This document shows, piece after piece, positions 8,320 through 16,163 of a DNA stretch of 64,000 nt. The stretch's first letter is position 1, and every line of letters starts with the position of its first letter. The stretch spans positions 62,001 through 126,000 of the forward strand of contig JBBDIK010000012.1 in NCBI GenBank assembly GCA_040880465.1. The letters run 5' to 3'. The position numbers and the translations under genes were made by a program. This stretch comes from JBBDIK01 sp040880465. Lineage in GTDB: Bacteria > Actinomycetota > UBA4738 > JBBDHU01. Below the pieces are notes generated by a model. That model saw only the letters and a program-made list of their open reading frames with translations, made no database searches and was not told the DNA's origin.

Positions 8320-8889
8320 ATGGCTGACCAGATGGAGACTGCGCCCGATGAGATGCTCGGCCGCGTCGGAGGCGCGTGGGGGTTCCTGCTCTTCTTCGGA
8401 TTGCTGACCATGGGGTTCGGCATCCTCATCATCGCCTGGCCCCAGGAGACCATCCAGGTCGTCGCGTTCCTGTTCGGACTGCAGCTCGCGGTCGTCGGGA
8501 TCTTCCGGCTCATCGGCTCGTTCTCGTTCGACAAGAACTCGAGCTCACGCGTGCTGACCGTGATCCTGTCGCTGCTGGCGATCATCGTCGGCATCGCCTG
8601 CATGCGGAACACGTTCGCGACCGTCGCCGTCCTCGGCCTGATCCTCGGCATCTTCTGGATCGTCGCCGGCGTCATCGAGTTCGTCGTCGCCGCCGGCCAC
8701 GACATGCCTAACCGCGGGTGGAAGATGGCGGGCGGCATCCTGTCGACCCTCGCCGGACTCGTGGTCGTTTCCTATCCGAACATGTCGCTCAGCCTGCTCG
8801 CGTGGATCCTGGGCATCTGGATCGCCATCTTCGGCCTCATCGAGATCGTGGCGGCGTTCAAGGCGCGCAAGCTCGAGAAGGCCGCCTGA
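8320..8889 (+). CDS. HdeD-family (DUF308) membrane protein
   Basis: A 189-residue protein with six regularly spaced hydrophobic helices arranged as three internal repeats of a two-helix unit, the pattern of the HdeD/DUF308 family. Helices begin near residues 20, 43, 74, 98, 133 and 157. In enterobacteria HdeD is linked to acid resistance, but the function in actinobacteria is not established. The start ATG has GGAGGGGGA 5 nt upstream. The TetR gene follows after 10 bp, so the two may be cotranscribed. Confidence 0.8.
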   Translation: MADQMETAPDEMLGRVGGAWGFLLFFGLLTMGFGILIIAWPQETIQVVAFLFGLQLAVVGIFRLIGSFSFDKNSSSRVLTVILSLLAIIVGIACMRNTFATVAVLGLILGIFWIVAGVIEFVVAAGHDMPNRGWKMAGGILSTLAGLVVVSYPNMSLSLLAWILGIWIAIFGLIEIVAAFKARKLEKAA

Positions 8890-8899
8890 GCCGCATGCC

Positions 8900-9526
8900 G
8901 TGAGCGCGCCCGCCCCCCGCGCATCTCACGAAGAGCGTCGCGCGCGGATCCTCGACGCCGCGGCCGAGGCCATCGTCGAACGCGGCCTCGCTGAGACGCG
9001 GGTCGCCGACGTCGCCATGCGCGCGAGGATGAGCCCCGGTCACGTCCTGTACTACTTCGGCACCAAGGACGAACTCCTGCTGGAGGCGCTCCGCCGGAGC
9101 GAGGAGGGACTCTACGAGGAGGTCGCCGCCGACCTGGCCACGATCCCCGGTCCGGTCGAACGGCTGGTCCGTCTCATCGAACACTCGAGCCCCGCGGGGA
9201 AGGGAGATCCCGCCTGGGTGTTGTGGGTCGAGGTGTGGGCGAGGGCTGCGCGAGATGAAGCGCTCGCGAAGCAGCTCGGGGAACTGGATCAGCGGTGGCT
9301 CGACACCCTCGTGGAGATCGTTCGCGAAGGTCAACAGACCGGCGTGTTCGATGCATCGGTGGACGCCGACGATTTCGCCGACGGGTTCACGGCGCTCCTG
9401 GACGGGCTGGCGGTCGCGGTGGTCCTCGGGTCCCAGGGGACCGAGCGCCCGTGGATGCTCCAGACGGCCATCGGTCAGGCAGCCGCCGAACTCGGGTTCA
9501 AGGTCCCCTCGCGCAAGCGCCGATGA
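8900..9526 (+). CDS. TetR/AcrR-family transcriptional regulator
   Basis: A 208-residue regulator. The N-terminal helix-turn-helix is clear: RILDAAAEAIVERGLAETRV, then RMSPGHVLYYFGTKDELLLEAL. The C-terminal ligand-binding half resembles the BetI-like (TetR_C_6) group (PAWVLWVEVWARAARDEAL). The start is GTG at 8900, 10 bp after the HdeD-family stop. A perfect 24-bp palindrome sits 25 bp after its stop codon and overlaps the promoter region of the deiminase gene, so that gene is the likely target. The inducer is unknown; an amine, guanidino compound or acyl amino acid would fit the neighbours. Confidence 0.9.
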   Translation: MSAPAPRASHEERRARILDAAAEAIVERGLAETRVADVAMRARMSPGHVLYYFGTKDELLLEALRRSEEGLYEEVAADLATIPGPVERLVRLIEHSSPAGKGDPAWVLWVEVWARAARDEALAKQLGELDQRWLDTLVEIVREGQQTGVFDASVDADDFADGFTALLDGLAVAVVLGSQGTERPWMLQTAIGQAAAELGFKVPSRKRR

Positions 9527-9551
9527 TTGACAGAACAGCCATCTTGGCGCA

Positions 9552-9575
9552 AAGTTAGAACAGCCGTTCTAACTT
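9552..9575. promoter_or_regulatory. Perfect palindrome, probable TetR operator
   Basis: AAGTTAGAAC-AGCC-GTTCTAACTT: two 10-bp arms in perfect inverted repeat around a 4-bp centre. It follows a TTGACA (9527-9532) by 19 bp, so it would cover the -10 and start-point region of the deiminase transcript. A partial copy of one half (AGAACAGCC, from 9532) lies just upstream. Size and symmetry are typical of TetR operators. Confidence 0.75.
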
Positions 9576-9592
9576 GTCGGACCGGAGGCAGA

Positions 9593-10720
9593 GTGCCAAG
9601 ACCCAGGATGAGCCGGAGGACGTTCCTGGCCCTCGCGGGTACGGGCGTGGCCACGCCCCTCGTGATCAAGGCCGCTACGGCGATGGCAGGTGCTCCGGCA
9701 GCGCGAACTCCGTCCGCACCCCGAGCCGCCGCGGTCATCCGGGTGCCGGCCGAGTTCGAGCCGCATGCCCGGTGTCTGGTGAGCTGGCCCTGGCGCAAGG
9801 GCTTGTACATCGGGCACCTTGAGGAGTGCCAGCAGGAGCTGGCGAAGATCATCCGCAGGATCGCCGGGTTCGAGCCGGTCACGGTCGTCGCGAACCCGGG
9901 CGACCGCCGCCAGGTCCGCAGGATGGTCGGCTCGGTCGACATCGACATCATCGAGCTGCCCATCGACGACGGATGGATCCGCGACAACGGTCCGATCTTC
10001 ACCGAGCACGACGGGACCCTCACCGGGGTCGACTTCCGCTTCGACGGGTGGGGCCAGACGTTCCCGAACCACGCCATGGACGACGCGCTCCCGCCGCTCC
10101 TGTGTGACCGGCTGGGGATCCCTTCCCGTTCGGACCCAACGATCCTCGAGGGCGGCGCCATCCAGTGGGACGGCGAGAACACCATCATCACGACGGAGGA
10201 ATGCCTCCTCGCGCGGAACCCGAGCATGACCAAGGGCGACTACGAGGCGATGTTCCTGGCCGAACTCGGCATCACGAAGGTCATCTGGTTGCCGTTCGGG
10301 ATGCTCGACGACTGGGTCACCGGCGGCCACGTCGACGGCGTGGTCCAGTTCGCCGGACCCGCGAAGGTAGTCGCCCTGACCGACCCCGGCGGACGGGAGG
10401 ATGCGCGGACCGCCGCGAACCTCGCGGTGCTGCAGGCTGCGACCGACGCGCAGGGCCGGAGCCTGGAGATCGCGAAGATCCCGTTCATGCCGCGGTTCGA
10501 CGGGATCGGTCCCGGCAAACTCACGCATTCGTACGTGAACTTCTACCTGCCCGACGGCGGGGTCATCGCCCCGACCTGCGGGCTGAGGGTGCCGGACTCG
10601 AAAGCGTTGGGGCGCATCAGGGACGCGTTCCCCGGCCGGGACGTGGTCGGCGTGCAGACGAACGCCCTGAGCTGGGCCGGCGGCGGTCCGCACTGCGTAA
10701 CGATGCCGGTGCCCGCCTAG
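9593..10720 (+). CDS. Tat-exported agmatine deiminase / peptidyl-arginine deiminase family enzyme
   Basis: A 375-residue guanidino-group-modifying enzyme (PAD_porph / agmatine deiminase family). Catalytic signatures are present in order: WIRDNGPIF (Asp), GGHVDGVVQF (His and Asp), and the C-terminal GGGPHCVTMPVP with the nucleophilic cysteine. It would hydrolyse agmatine or a related guanidine to a ureido compound plus ammonia. The N-terminus is a twin-arginine signal, MSRRTFLALAG followed by a hydrophobic stretch and an Ala-rich cleavage region, so the folded enzyme should be exported; cytosolic agmatine deiminases lack this. Start GTG 9593 has GGAGG 5-6 nt upstream; ATG 9608 is an alternative. 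Confidence 0.85.
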   Translation: MPRPRMSRRTFLALAGTGVATPLVIKAATAMAGAPAARTPSAPRAAAVIRVPAEFEPHARCLVSWPWRKGLYIGHLEECQQELAKIIRRIAGFEPVTVVANPGDRRQVRRMVGSVDIDIIELPIDDGWIRDNGPIFTEHDGTLTGVDFRFDGWGQTFPNHAMDDALPPLLCDRLGIPSRSDPTILEGGAIQWDGENTIITTEECLLARNPSMTKGDYEAMFLAELGITKVIWLPFGMLDDWVTGGHVDGVVQFAGPAKVVALTDPGGREDARTAANLAVLQAATDAQGRSLEIAKIPFMPRFDGIGPGKLTHSYVNFYLPDGGVIAPTCGLRVPDSKALGRIRDAFPGRDVVGVQTNALSWAGGGPHCVTMPVPA

Positions 10721-10761
10721 TCCCGCAGGATCGGCCCGGGTCAACGGGCCGACTCCATCGG

Positions 10762-10767
10762 TATCGT
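10762..10767 (+). promoter_or_regulatory. Putative -10 box, leaderless deacylase start
   Basis: TATCGT lies 6 nt before the GTG start of the D-aminoacylase gene, with no ribosome-binding site between. Confidence 0.4.
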
Positions 10768-10773
10768 GGCGCG

Positions 10774-12360
10774 GTGAGCAGGGTTCCCGAGCTGTGCATC
10801 GCCGACGCCCGGATCGTCGATGGGACCGGTGCGCTGGCGTTCGAAGGTTCGGTGTTCGTCGCCGGGAACCGCATCCACCGCATCGTCCGGAACGGGGAAC
10901 GTCTGCCCGCCGTTGCCAAGCGGATCGACGCTGGAGGACGGGTCCTGGCCCCGGGGTTCATCGATCCGCACCAGCATTCGGACCTCTCTCCGTTCATCGA
11001 ACCCTGGATGGACTCGTACCTCCGCCAGGGGGTGACGACCGCGGTCGTCGGCAACTGCGGCTGGTCCGCGGTTCCCCCCGCGGCCGCCAAGGACCTGACC
11101 TCCGACCATGGCGTGGACGCGGATGATCCAGGGCTGCGGTGGGCGACGTTCGAGGAGTACCTGGCCGCCGTCGACGACGCCCGTCCCGCGATCAACATCG
11201 CCACGCTGATCGGTCACGGGGGTCTGCGCAAGGAAGTGATGGGGCTGGCGGAGGCGCCGACGGACGGGCAGATGGACGAGATGGCGGAGGTCGTCGAGGA
11301 GGGGATGCGCGCCGGCGCGGTCGGCCTCTCGACCGGCTTGGTGTATCAGCCGAACGTTCTGGCCACGACCGACGAGGTGGTGGAGCTCGCGAGGGTGATC
11401 GAACCGTTCGGTGGCATCTACGCGAGCCACATCCGCGGCGAGAACCGGGCGCTGTTCGCGGCCGTCGATGAATGCATCGACATCGGTCGTCGGGCGGGCG
11501 TTCCATCGCACATCAGCCATCTGAAGCTCGAGGGCGAGCCGATGTGGGGGCGTGTGGGCGAGCTCCTGGACCGGATCGATTCTGCGCGCGAGGGCGGCGC
11601 GGATGTCTCGACGGACCAGTACCCCTACACGGGGTGGGAGTCGATCCTCGCGTCGCTGCTCCCGCCATGGGCGCCGGTCGAAGGCCTGGAGCTGTCGCTC
11701 AAGCGGGATCCGGAGCGGTTGCGAGCAGCTGTCGAGGAGGGTGACGAGGGCTGGGAGAGTTCGGTCGACGGCGTCGGCTGGGACCGGATCGTCGTCGTGG
11801 CGCACACGGAGTCCGATCACTCGGGGCGAAGCATCGCAGCGATCGCCGCGGACCGGGGCGGGGAGCCGTTCGATGCGTTCTGTGAGCTGTTGCTGGAGGA
11901 TCCGCTCACCTGGTGCATCGGCCACGCGATGCACGAGGATGACGTGCGCACCATCCTCGCCCGGCCGGACGTGATGGTCGGCTCGGACGGGACGGCCTCG
12001 TCGGTCGACGGGCCACTGGGGCGTTTCCCCGTGCATCCCCGGTACTACGGGACGTTCCCGCGCGTCCTCGGCCGCTACGCGAGGGACGAGTCGGCGGTTT
12101 CCCTCGAGGACGCCATCCGCAAGATGACGTCGCTCCCGGCGGACCGTTTCCGGCTGGGTGACCGAGGCCGGGTCGCGGAAGGTGCCATCGCGGATCTGGT
12201 GCTCTTCGACCCGGAACGGGTGAACGACCTCGCGACGTTCGAAGAGCCACACGTCTACGCGGACGGGATCGATGTGGTGGTCGTCGGCGGACGGGTGGCG
12301 TGGGACGGCGCGCACGGCGCGCGGAACGGCCGGGCGGTTCGGCGCGACGGGACCGAGTGA
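10774..12360 (+). CDS. N-acyl-D-amino-acid deacylase (amidohydrolase family)
   Basis: A 528-residue amidohydrolase of the D-aminoacylase group, which hydrolyses N-acyl-D-amino acids to the D-amino acid and a carboxylate. The N-terminal beta domain starts CIADARIVDGTG. The metal-binding PGFIDPHQHSD motif, a conserved cysteine in VVGNCGWS, the HISHLKLEG segment and the late MVGSDGTAS aspartate are all in place, followed by GRVAEGAIADLVLFDP, the usual C-terminal strand. The GTG start fits a -10 box 6 nt upstream; the longer frame upstream is the deiminase out of frame. It lies 53 bp after the deiminase gene and may also be read through from it. Confidence 0.85.
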   Translation: MSRVPELCIADARIVDGTGALAFEGSVFVAGNRIHRIVRNGERLPAVAKRIDAGGRVLAPGFIDPHQHSDLSPFIEPWMDSYLRQGVTTAVVGNCGWSAVPPAAAKDLTSDHGVDADDPGLRWATFEEYLAAVDDARPAINIATLIGHGGLRKEVMGLAEAPTDGQMDEMAEVVEEGMRAGAVGLSTGLVYQPNVLATTDEVVELARVIEPFGGIYASHIRGENRALFAAVDECIDIGRRAGVPSHISHLKLEGEPMWGRVGELLDRIDSAREGGADVSTDQYPYTGWESILASLLPPWAPVEGLELSLKRDPERLRAAVEEGDEGWESSVDGVGWDRIVVVAHTESDHSGRSIAAIAADRGGEPFDAFCELLLEDPLTWCIGHAMHEDDVRTILARPDVMVGSDGTASSVDGPLGRFPVHPRYYGTFPRVLGRYARDESAVSLEDAIRKMTSLPADRFRLGDRGRVAEGAIADLVLFDPERVNDLATFEEPHVYADGIDVVVVGGRVAWDGAHGARNGRAVRRDGTE

Positions 12361-12388
12361 GAAAGGCCGGCTGCGGCGCCGTTGCCAG

Positions 12389-13204
12389 CTACGTTGCCGG
12401 TGCCAGCACCGCGGCCGGTCCCTGCGGGAAGTTCGCGTTCCGGCAGGCCTGCCTGAGGTAGGCGTACGGGTCGACCGCCTTCTTTCCGTCGGGGTGCCAT
12501 TCGAAATGAAGGTGCGGAACGCCGCCCTGCGCGTTGCCCGACGTGCCGACGTAGCCGATCACGTCGCCGGCCTTGACCTTGTTCTTCTCGCGCGCGTGCC
12601 GGGACAGGTGCGCGTTGTAGATCCAGCCGGTGCCGTTGGTGACGTAGACGGTCTTGCCGCCGAGGCTGTTGTTGCCGTTCTCCATCTTGCCGCCGATCGC
12701 CGCGTGGATCGGCGCGCCGCGGTCGTCGATGATGTCGTTCCCTTGGTGCGTCCGTCCGCCGGAGCGCGGGTCGCCGAAGCTGTCGGTGATCGTGCCGTGG
12801 GGGAGTGGACAGGCCCGAAGTGGGTTCGGCCACTCGCACGAACCCGTCTTCCCGTGACCGAGGTTCTGTCGGCACGTGTCCTGACCGATGCCGCCGTACA
12901 GGTCGTCGTTGCCGGCGTCCCCCTGGAGGTCATCCTTCCCCGGACCGCCTCGCAGGACGTCGTTCCCGCCTCCGCCCTCGATGATGTCGTTGCCGCCGAG
13001 TCCACAGATCACGTTGTTGCCGGGCCCGCCGATCAGGCGGTCGCGTCCCTGGGTTCCTACCCGGCCGCAGTCGTTCGGTGCCAGCTCGGCCGGGGCCGAG
13101 ACGAGAGCAGCGTCGGGCGCCTCCTGGGCGCCGGTCGGCGTGGCCGGGATCGTCGCGGCCGCCAGGAGCGCGGATGCGATGACGAGGGGGAAGATCCGCC
13201 GCAC
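12389..13204 (-). CDS. Secreted RTX-repeat protein with M23 metallopeptidase domain
   Basis: A 271-residue protein. Residues 1-26 are a signal peptide ending TGAQ. Residues about 53-105 hold four to five glycine/aspartate nonapeptide repeats of RTX type (GGPGNNVICGLGGNDIIEGG and following), which bind Ca2+ in a parallel beta roll. Residues about 130-255 are an M23 (LytM-like) domain with both zinc motifs intact, H153-x3-D157 and H231-L-H233, plus H199 and H203 between. It probably cleaves peptidoglycan cross-links or another exported protein. Start is GTG at 13204. Convergent with the D-aminoacylase gene, 28 bp apart. Confidence 0.85.
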   Translation of the reverse strand: MRRIFPLVIASALLAAATIPATPTGAQEAPDAALVSAPAELAPNDCGRVGTQGRDRLIGGPGNNVICGLGGNDIIEGGGGNDVLRGGPGKDDLQGDAGNDDLYGGIGQDTCRQNLGHGKTGSCEWPNPLRACPLPHGTITDSFGDPRSGGRTHQGNDIIDDRGAPIHAAIGGKMENGNNSLGGKTVYVTNGTGWIYNAHLSRHAREKNKVKAGDVIGYVGTSGNAQGGVPHLHFEWHPDGKKAVDPYAYLRQACRNANFPQGPAAVLAPAT

Positions 13205-13323
13205 TGGACTCCCCAGGCTAGCGAGTCCTCCGGCGCGTTTCCGGGGTTTCGCGTGCGGGTTCGGCGACTCCAGTGTCCCTCGGCTTTCCGACGTGTGCCC
13301 GGATGTGGGAACCTTCTGGAACC

Positions 13324-14604
13324 GTGACGAGCGTCGGCGACATCATCGACTTGCTGGACCGGCGCTACCTGCCGTCCTGGGCTGAGGCATGGGACAACCC
13401 GGGTCTGCAGGTGGGCGATCGCGGTGCCCGGCTGGGCTGCGTGCTGGTCGCCCTCGATCCGACGCTCGACACGATCCGCGAGGCCCGCGAACGCGAGGCG
13501 CAACTCCTGATCACCCACCATCCGCTCGTCTTCGAGCCGCTATCGCGGGTCGACGTCGGCGAGCCAACGGCCGCGGCCGTTGCCGAGGCGCTCGCCGGTG
13601 GCGTCACGGTCTTCGCGTGTCACACGAACGCCGACGTCGCTTCGCCGGGCGTGTCCGATGCGCTCGCGGACCGGTTGGGGTTGGGAGAGCCGCGGGAACC
13701 ACTGCGAGCGACCGGGGCGGGCGCGAAAGTGAAGATCGTGACGTTCGTACCGGAGGAGCACGCACACGCACTGCTGGAGGCGATGTCGCTTGCGGGTGCA
13801 GGTGCGATCGGGGAGTACGACGTGTGTTCGTTCCGCGCGGCGGGGACGGGAACGTTCCGGCCGAGTGCCGTGGCCGATCCGACGACGGGGACGAAGCAGG
13901 TCGTCAACGAGGTGGACGAGGTCCGGTTCGAGATGCTCGTGCCGAGCGGCCGAACGGAGGCCGTCGTATCCGCGTTGATCGCTGCCCATCCGTATGAGGA
14001 ACCGGCGTACGAGGTGATCGCGCTCGAGTCGGCGGGAGGCGCCGCCGGGATCGGACTCGGGCGGATCGGCGAGCTGTCGAGCGCCACCGATGCGAGCGGC
14101 CTGGCTCAGCGATGCCGGGAGGGCCTCGGCGCGGACGCCCGCCTGGTCGGTGATCCAGGTCGTACGGTCCGTCGGCTCGCGGTATGTGGAGGGTCAGGCG
14201 CATCGCTGGTCGGCGCCGCGATCGCCGCCGGTGCCGATGCGCTGGTCACGGGCGATGTGAAACACCACCAGGCCCTGGAGGCGGAAGCCGCGGGGATAGC
14301 CATCATCGACGCCGGCCACCACGGAACCGAGTGGCCGTGGGTCGAGACGCTGGCCGCGGCACTGTCACCTCCCTCGGGCGCGTTCGAGGTCGCGGTGGCG
14401 AAGACCGATACGGACCCGTTCCGGCGCGGAGGCGAGGACGGCCTCGTCGAGGCCGCAGACGACGCCGACGACGGGGGCAACACGGCGCCCTCGGATGACC
14501 TCCCACTGAGCGACAGCCCGGATCCGTTCGAGCCGACGGGGAACGGGAGCGACGATGAGTCGATCGATCTCTCTCGCGATCCGTTCGCCGAGGATCCACG
14601 ATGA
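13324..14604 (+). CDS. Nif3-like dinuclear metal centre protein
   Basis: A 426-residue member of the Nif3/YqfO family. Metal-ligand segments are ITHHPLVFEPLS, CHTNADVASPG and the C-terminal GDVKHHQALEAEAAGIAIID with GHHGTEW. A YqfO-type insertion (residues about 130-215, KIVTFVPEEHAHALLEAMSL onward) is present between the two Nif3 halves. The last 70 residues are an acidic, low-complexity tail (DDADDGGN, DSPDPFEP). Family members bind two metals; their biological role is debated, with GTP cyclohydrolase-like activity proposed. Start is GTG 13324. The stop overlaps the next ATG by 4 nt. Confidence 0.88.
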   Translation: MTSVGDIIDLLDRRYLPSWAEAWDNPGLQVGDRGARLGCVLVALDPTLDTIREAREREAQLLITHHPLVFEPLSRVDVGEPTAAAVAEALAGGVTVFACHTNADVASPGVSDALADRLGLGEPREPLRATGAGAKVKIVTFVPEEHAHALLEAMSLAGAGAIGEYDVCSFRAAGTGTFRPSAVADPTTGTKQVVNEVDEVRFEMLVPSGRTEAVVSALIAAHPYEEPAYEVIALESAGGAAGIGLGRIGELSSATDASGLAQRCREGLGADARLVGDPGRTVRRLAVCGGSGASLVGAAIAAGADALVTGDVKHHQALEAEAAGIAIIDAGHHGTEWPWVETLAAALSPPSGAFEVAVAKTDTDPFRRGGEDGLVEAADDADDGGNTAPSDDLPLSDSPDPFEPTGNGSDDESIDLSRDPFAEDPR

Positions 14605-15305
14605 ACGAACCGCGACTGCTCGACCTCCAAGCGATCGACTCGGACATCGACCATCTGCAGAAACGCAAGGCCGAGCTGGAGGCGGGCGCCGAGATTGAGG
14701 CCGCGCGCGACCGTGCGGCGCAGGCCGAGCAGGTCGTCGGGGAGCTGCGGCTGGCGCTCGACGAACTGTCCACCAACCAGAAGCGGCTCGAGTACGACGA
14801 CGACGCGATGGGCCAGAAGCTCGCTGCGGAGAAGGCCCGGATGTACGACGGGAGCATCATGAACACCCGCGAGCTGTCGGCGCTCGAGGCCGAGATCAAG
14901 AACCTGGGGGAGCGGATCGGCCGCATCGAGGACGAGGTCCTCGAGCTGATGGTTCAGCGCGAAGAACTGGAGGAGAAGATCGCGGAGGCGGAACAGGCTC
15001 TGACCGCCGCGCGCCAGGAGCACGAGCGTGTCGGTGGCGGTGCGGTCACGGAGCTCGGGCAGGTCGAGGAGCAGCTCACCAGCAAGGTCGCCGAGCGCGG
15101 AACGCTCGCGGCAGCGATCGACGAGGAGTTGGTGGAGCTCTACGACGACCTGCGCGGGGCCAAGCATGGGATCGGCGCCGCGGCGTTGACCGACGGTGTC
15201 TGCCAGGGATGCCACGAGAAGCTCTCGCCGCTGGATCTGGACAAGCTCAAGAAGACCGAAGGTGTGAAGAGGTGCCCGACCTGCCGTCGGATCCTGGTCA
15301 CCTGA
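14601..15305 (+). CDS. Coiled-coil C4 zinc-ribbon protein (Rv2229c-like)
   Basis: A 234-residue protein. About 180 residues form a long antiparallel coiled coil, followed by a C-terminal zinc ribbon, CQGCHEKLSPLDLDKLKK then CPTCRR. This is the architecture of the mycobacterial Rv2229c family and of HP0958-type proteins that contact RNA or transcription factors. In M. tuberculosis the orthologue also sits between the Nif3 gene and the RNase HI gene. The start overlaps the Nif3 stop (ATGA) and its last 34 bases overlap the RNase HI gene, so the three are one tightly coupled operon. Confidence 0.88.
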   Translation: MNEPRLLDLQAIDSDIDHLQKRKAELEAGAEIEAARDRAAQAEQVVGELRLALDELSTNQKRLEYDDDAMGQKLAAEKARMYDGSIMNTRELSALEAEIKNLGERIGRIEDEVLELMVQREELEEKIAEAEQALTAARQEHERVGGGAVTELGQVEEQLTSKVAERGTLAAAIDEELVELYDDLRGAKHGIGAAALTDGVCQGCHEKLSPLDLDKLKKTEGVKRCPTCRRILVT

Positions 15306-15709
15306 TCGTCTCCTGCGACGGCGCGGCGCGCGGCAATCCCGGTCCGGCCGGGATCGGTGCGGTCGTGGCCACCGACGACGGCACGATCCTGGCGGAGATC
15401 GCCGAGGGCATCGGGGAGACCACGAACAACGTGGCGGAGTATCGGGCGATGATCGCGGGTCTCGAGCGTGCCGCCGAACTGGGCGCCGGCGAGGTCACGG
15501 TGAAGTCGGACTCCAACCTTCTGGTCGAGCAGATGAACGGGCGCTACCGCGTGAAGCACCCGAACCTTAAGCCGCTCTACGCGGAGGCGCTCGGTCTGGC
15601 CTCACGCTTCGAGCGCATCACGTACACGCACGTTCGCCGCGAGTTCAACACCGAGGCCGACCGCCTCGCGAACATCGGCGTCGACACGTGGCTCGCCCGG
15701 GATCGGTAG
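15272..15709 (+). CDS. Ribonuclease HI family protein
   Basis: A 145-residue RNase H fold. It degrades the RNA strand of RNA-DNA hybrids. The four acidic active-site residues are placed as expected: Asp in VSCDGAARGNPGPAG, Glu in NNVAEYRAMIAGLE, Asp in VTVKSDSNLLV, and Asp late in FNTEADRLAN. The short family form without a basic protrusion resembles the N-terminal domain of M. tuberculosis Rv2228c, but the fused phosphatase domain of that protein is missing. The GTG start lies 34 nt inside the upstream zinc-ribbon gene; the sequence before VPDLPSDPGHLIVSCDG is that gene out of frame. Confidence 0.88.
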   Translation: MPDLPSDPGHLIVSCDGAARGNPGPAGIGAVVATDDGTILAEIAEGIGETTNNVAEYRAMIAGLERAAELGAGEVTVKSDSNLLVEQMNGRYRVKHPNLKPLYAEALGLASRFERITYTHVRREFNTEADRLANIGVDTWLARDR

Positions 15710-15742
15710 CCGGTAGCGGGAACGTCCTCGGTTGGTCCGGAC

Positions 15743-15748
15743 TAGACT
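15743..15748 (+). promoter_or_regulatory. Putative -10 box of rnpB
   Basis: TAGACT lies 6 nt before the first paired base of the RNase P RNA P1 helix, the spacing expected between a -10 element and the transcription start. Confidence 0.55.
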
Positions 15749-15754
15749 CGACGC

Positions 15755-16145
15755 ATGAGGAGCCGGCCGGGCGGCCGCGGGCGGCGTTCGCGTCGTTCGA
15801 GGAAAGTCCGGACTCCACAGGGCAGGGTGCTGGGGAAGATCCCAGGCGGGGGTGACCTCGCGGAAGCGCAACAGAGAGCAGACCGCCGCGCTTCGGTGCG
15901 GTAAGGGTGAAACGGTGAGGTAAGAGCTCACCAGCGGCACGGGTGATCGTGCCGGCTCGGCAAGCCCCACCCGGAGCAAGGCCAAGTAGGCGAGCGTTCG
16001 AGGACGGCCCGTCCGATGCTCGCGGGTAGGCCGCACGAGGCCTTCGGGCCCGCAGCGTCCGCGTTCGCGCGGGCGTTGAGACAGATGGTCGCCGGGCCGC
16101 CGCGAGGCGGTCGCACAGGATCCGGCTTACAGGCCGGCTCCTCAT
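15755..16145 (+). ncRNA. rnpB: RNase P RNA (class A)
   Basis: The catalytic RNA that matures tRNA 5' ends. The two ends pair perfectly as P1: ATGAGGAGCCGGCC (15755-15768) with GGCCGGCTCCTCAT (16132-16145). Conserved core elements follow in order: GAGGAAAGTCCGGACTCC, GGCAGGGTGCTGG, AACAGAGAGCAGACCGCC, GGTAAGGGTGAAACGGTG, GAGGTAAGAGCTCACCAG, CCCCACCCGGAGCAAGGCC, and near the 3' end ACAGGATCCGGCTTACAGGC. Total length about 391 nt is normal for actinobacterial type A. The exact ends are inferred from pairing. It is immediately downstream of the RNase HI gene. Confidence 0.97.
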
Positions 16146-16163
16146 GCCTTTCCAGGCCCTGCG

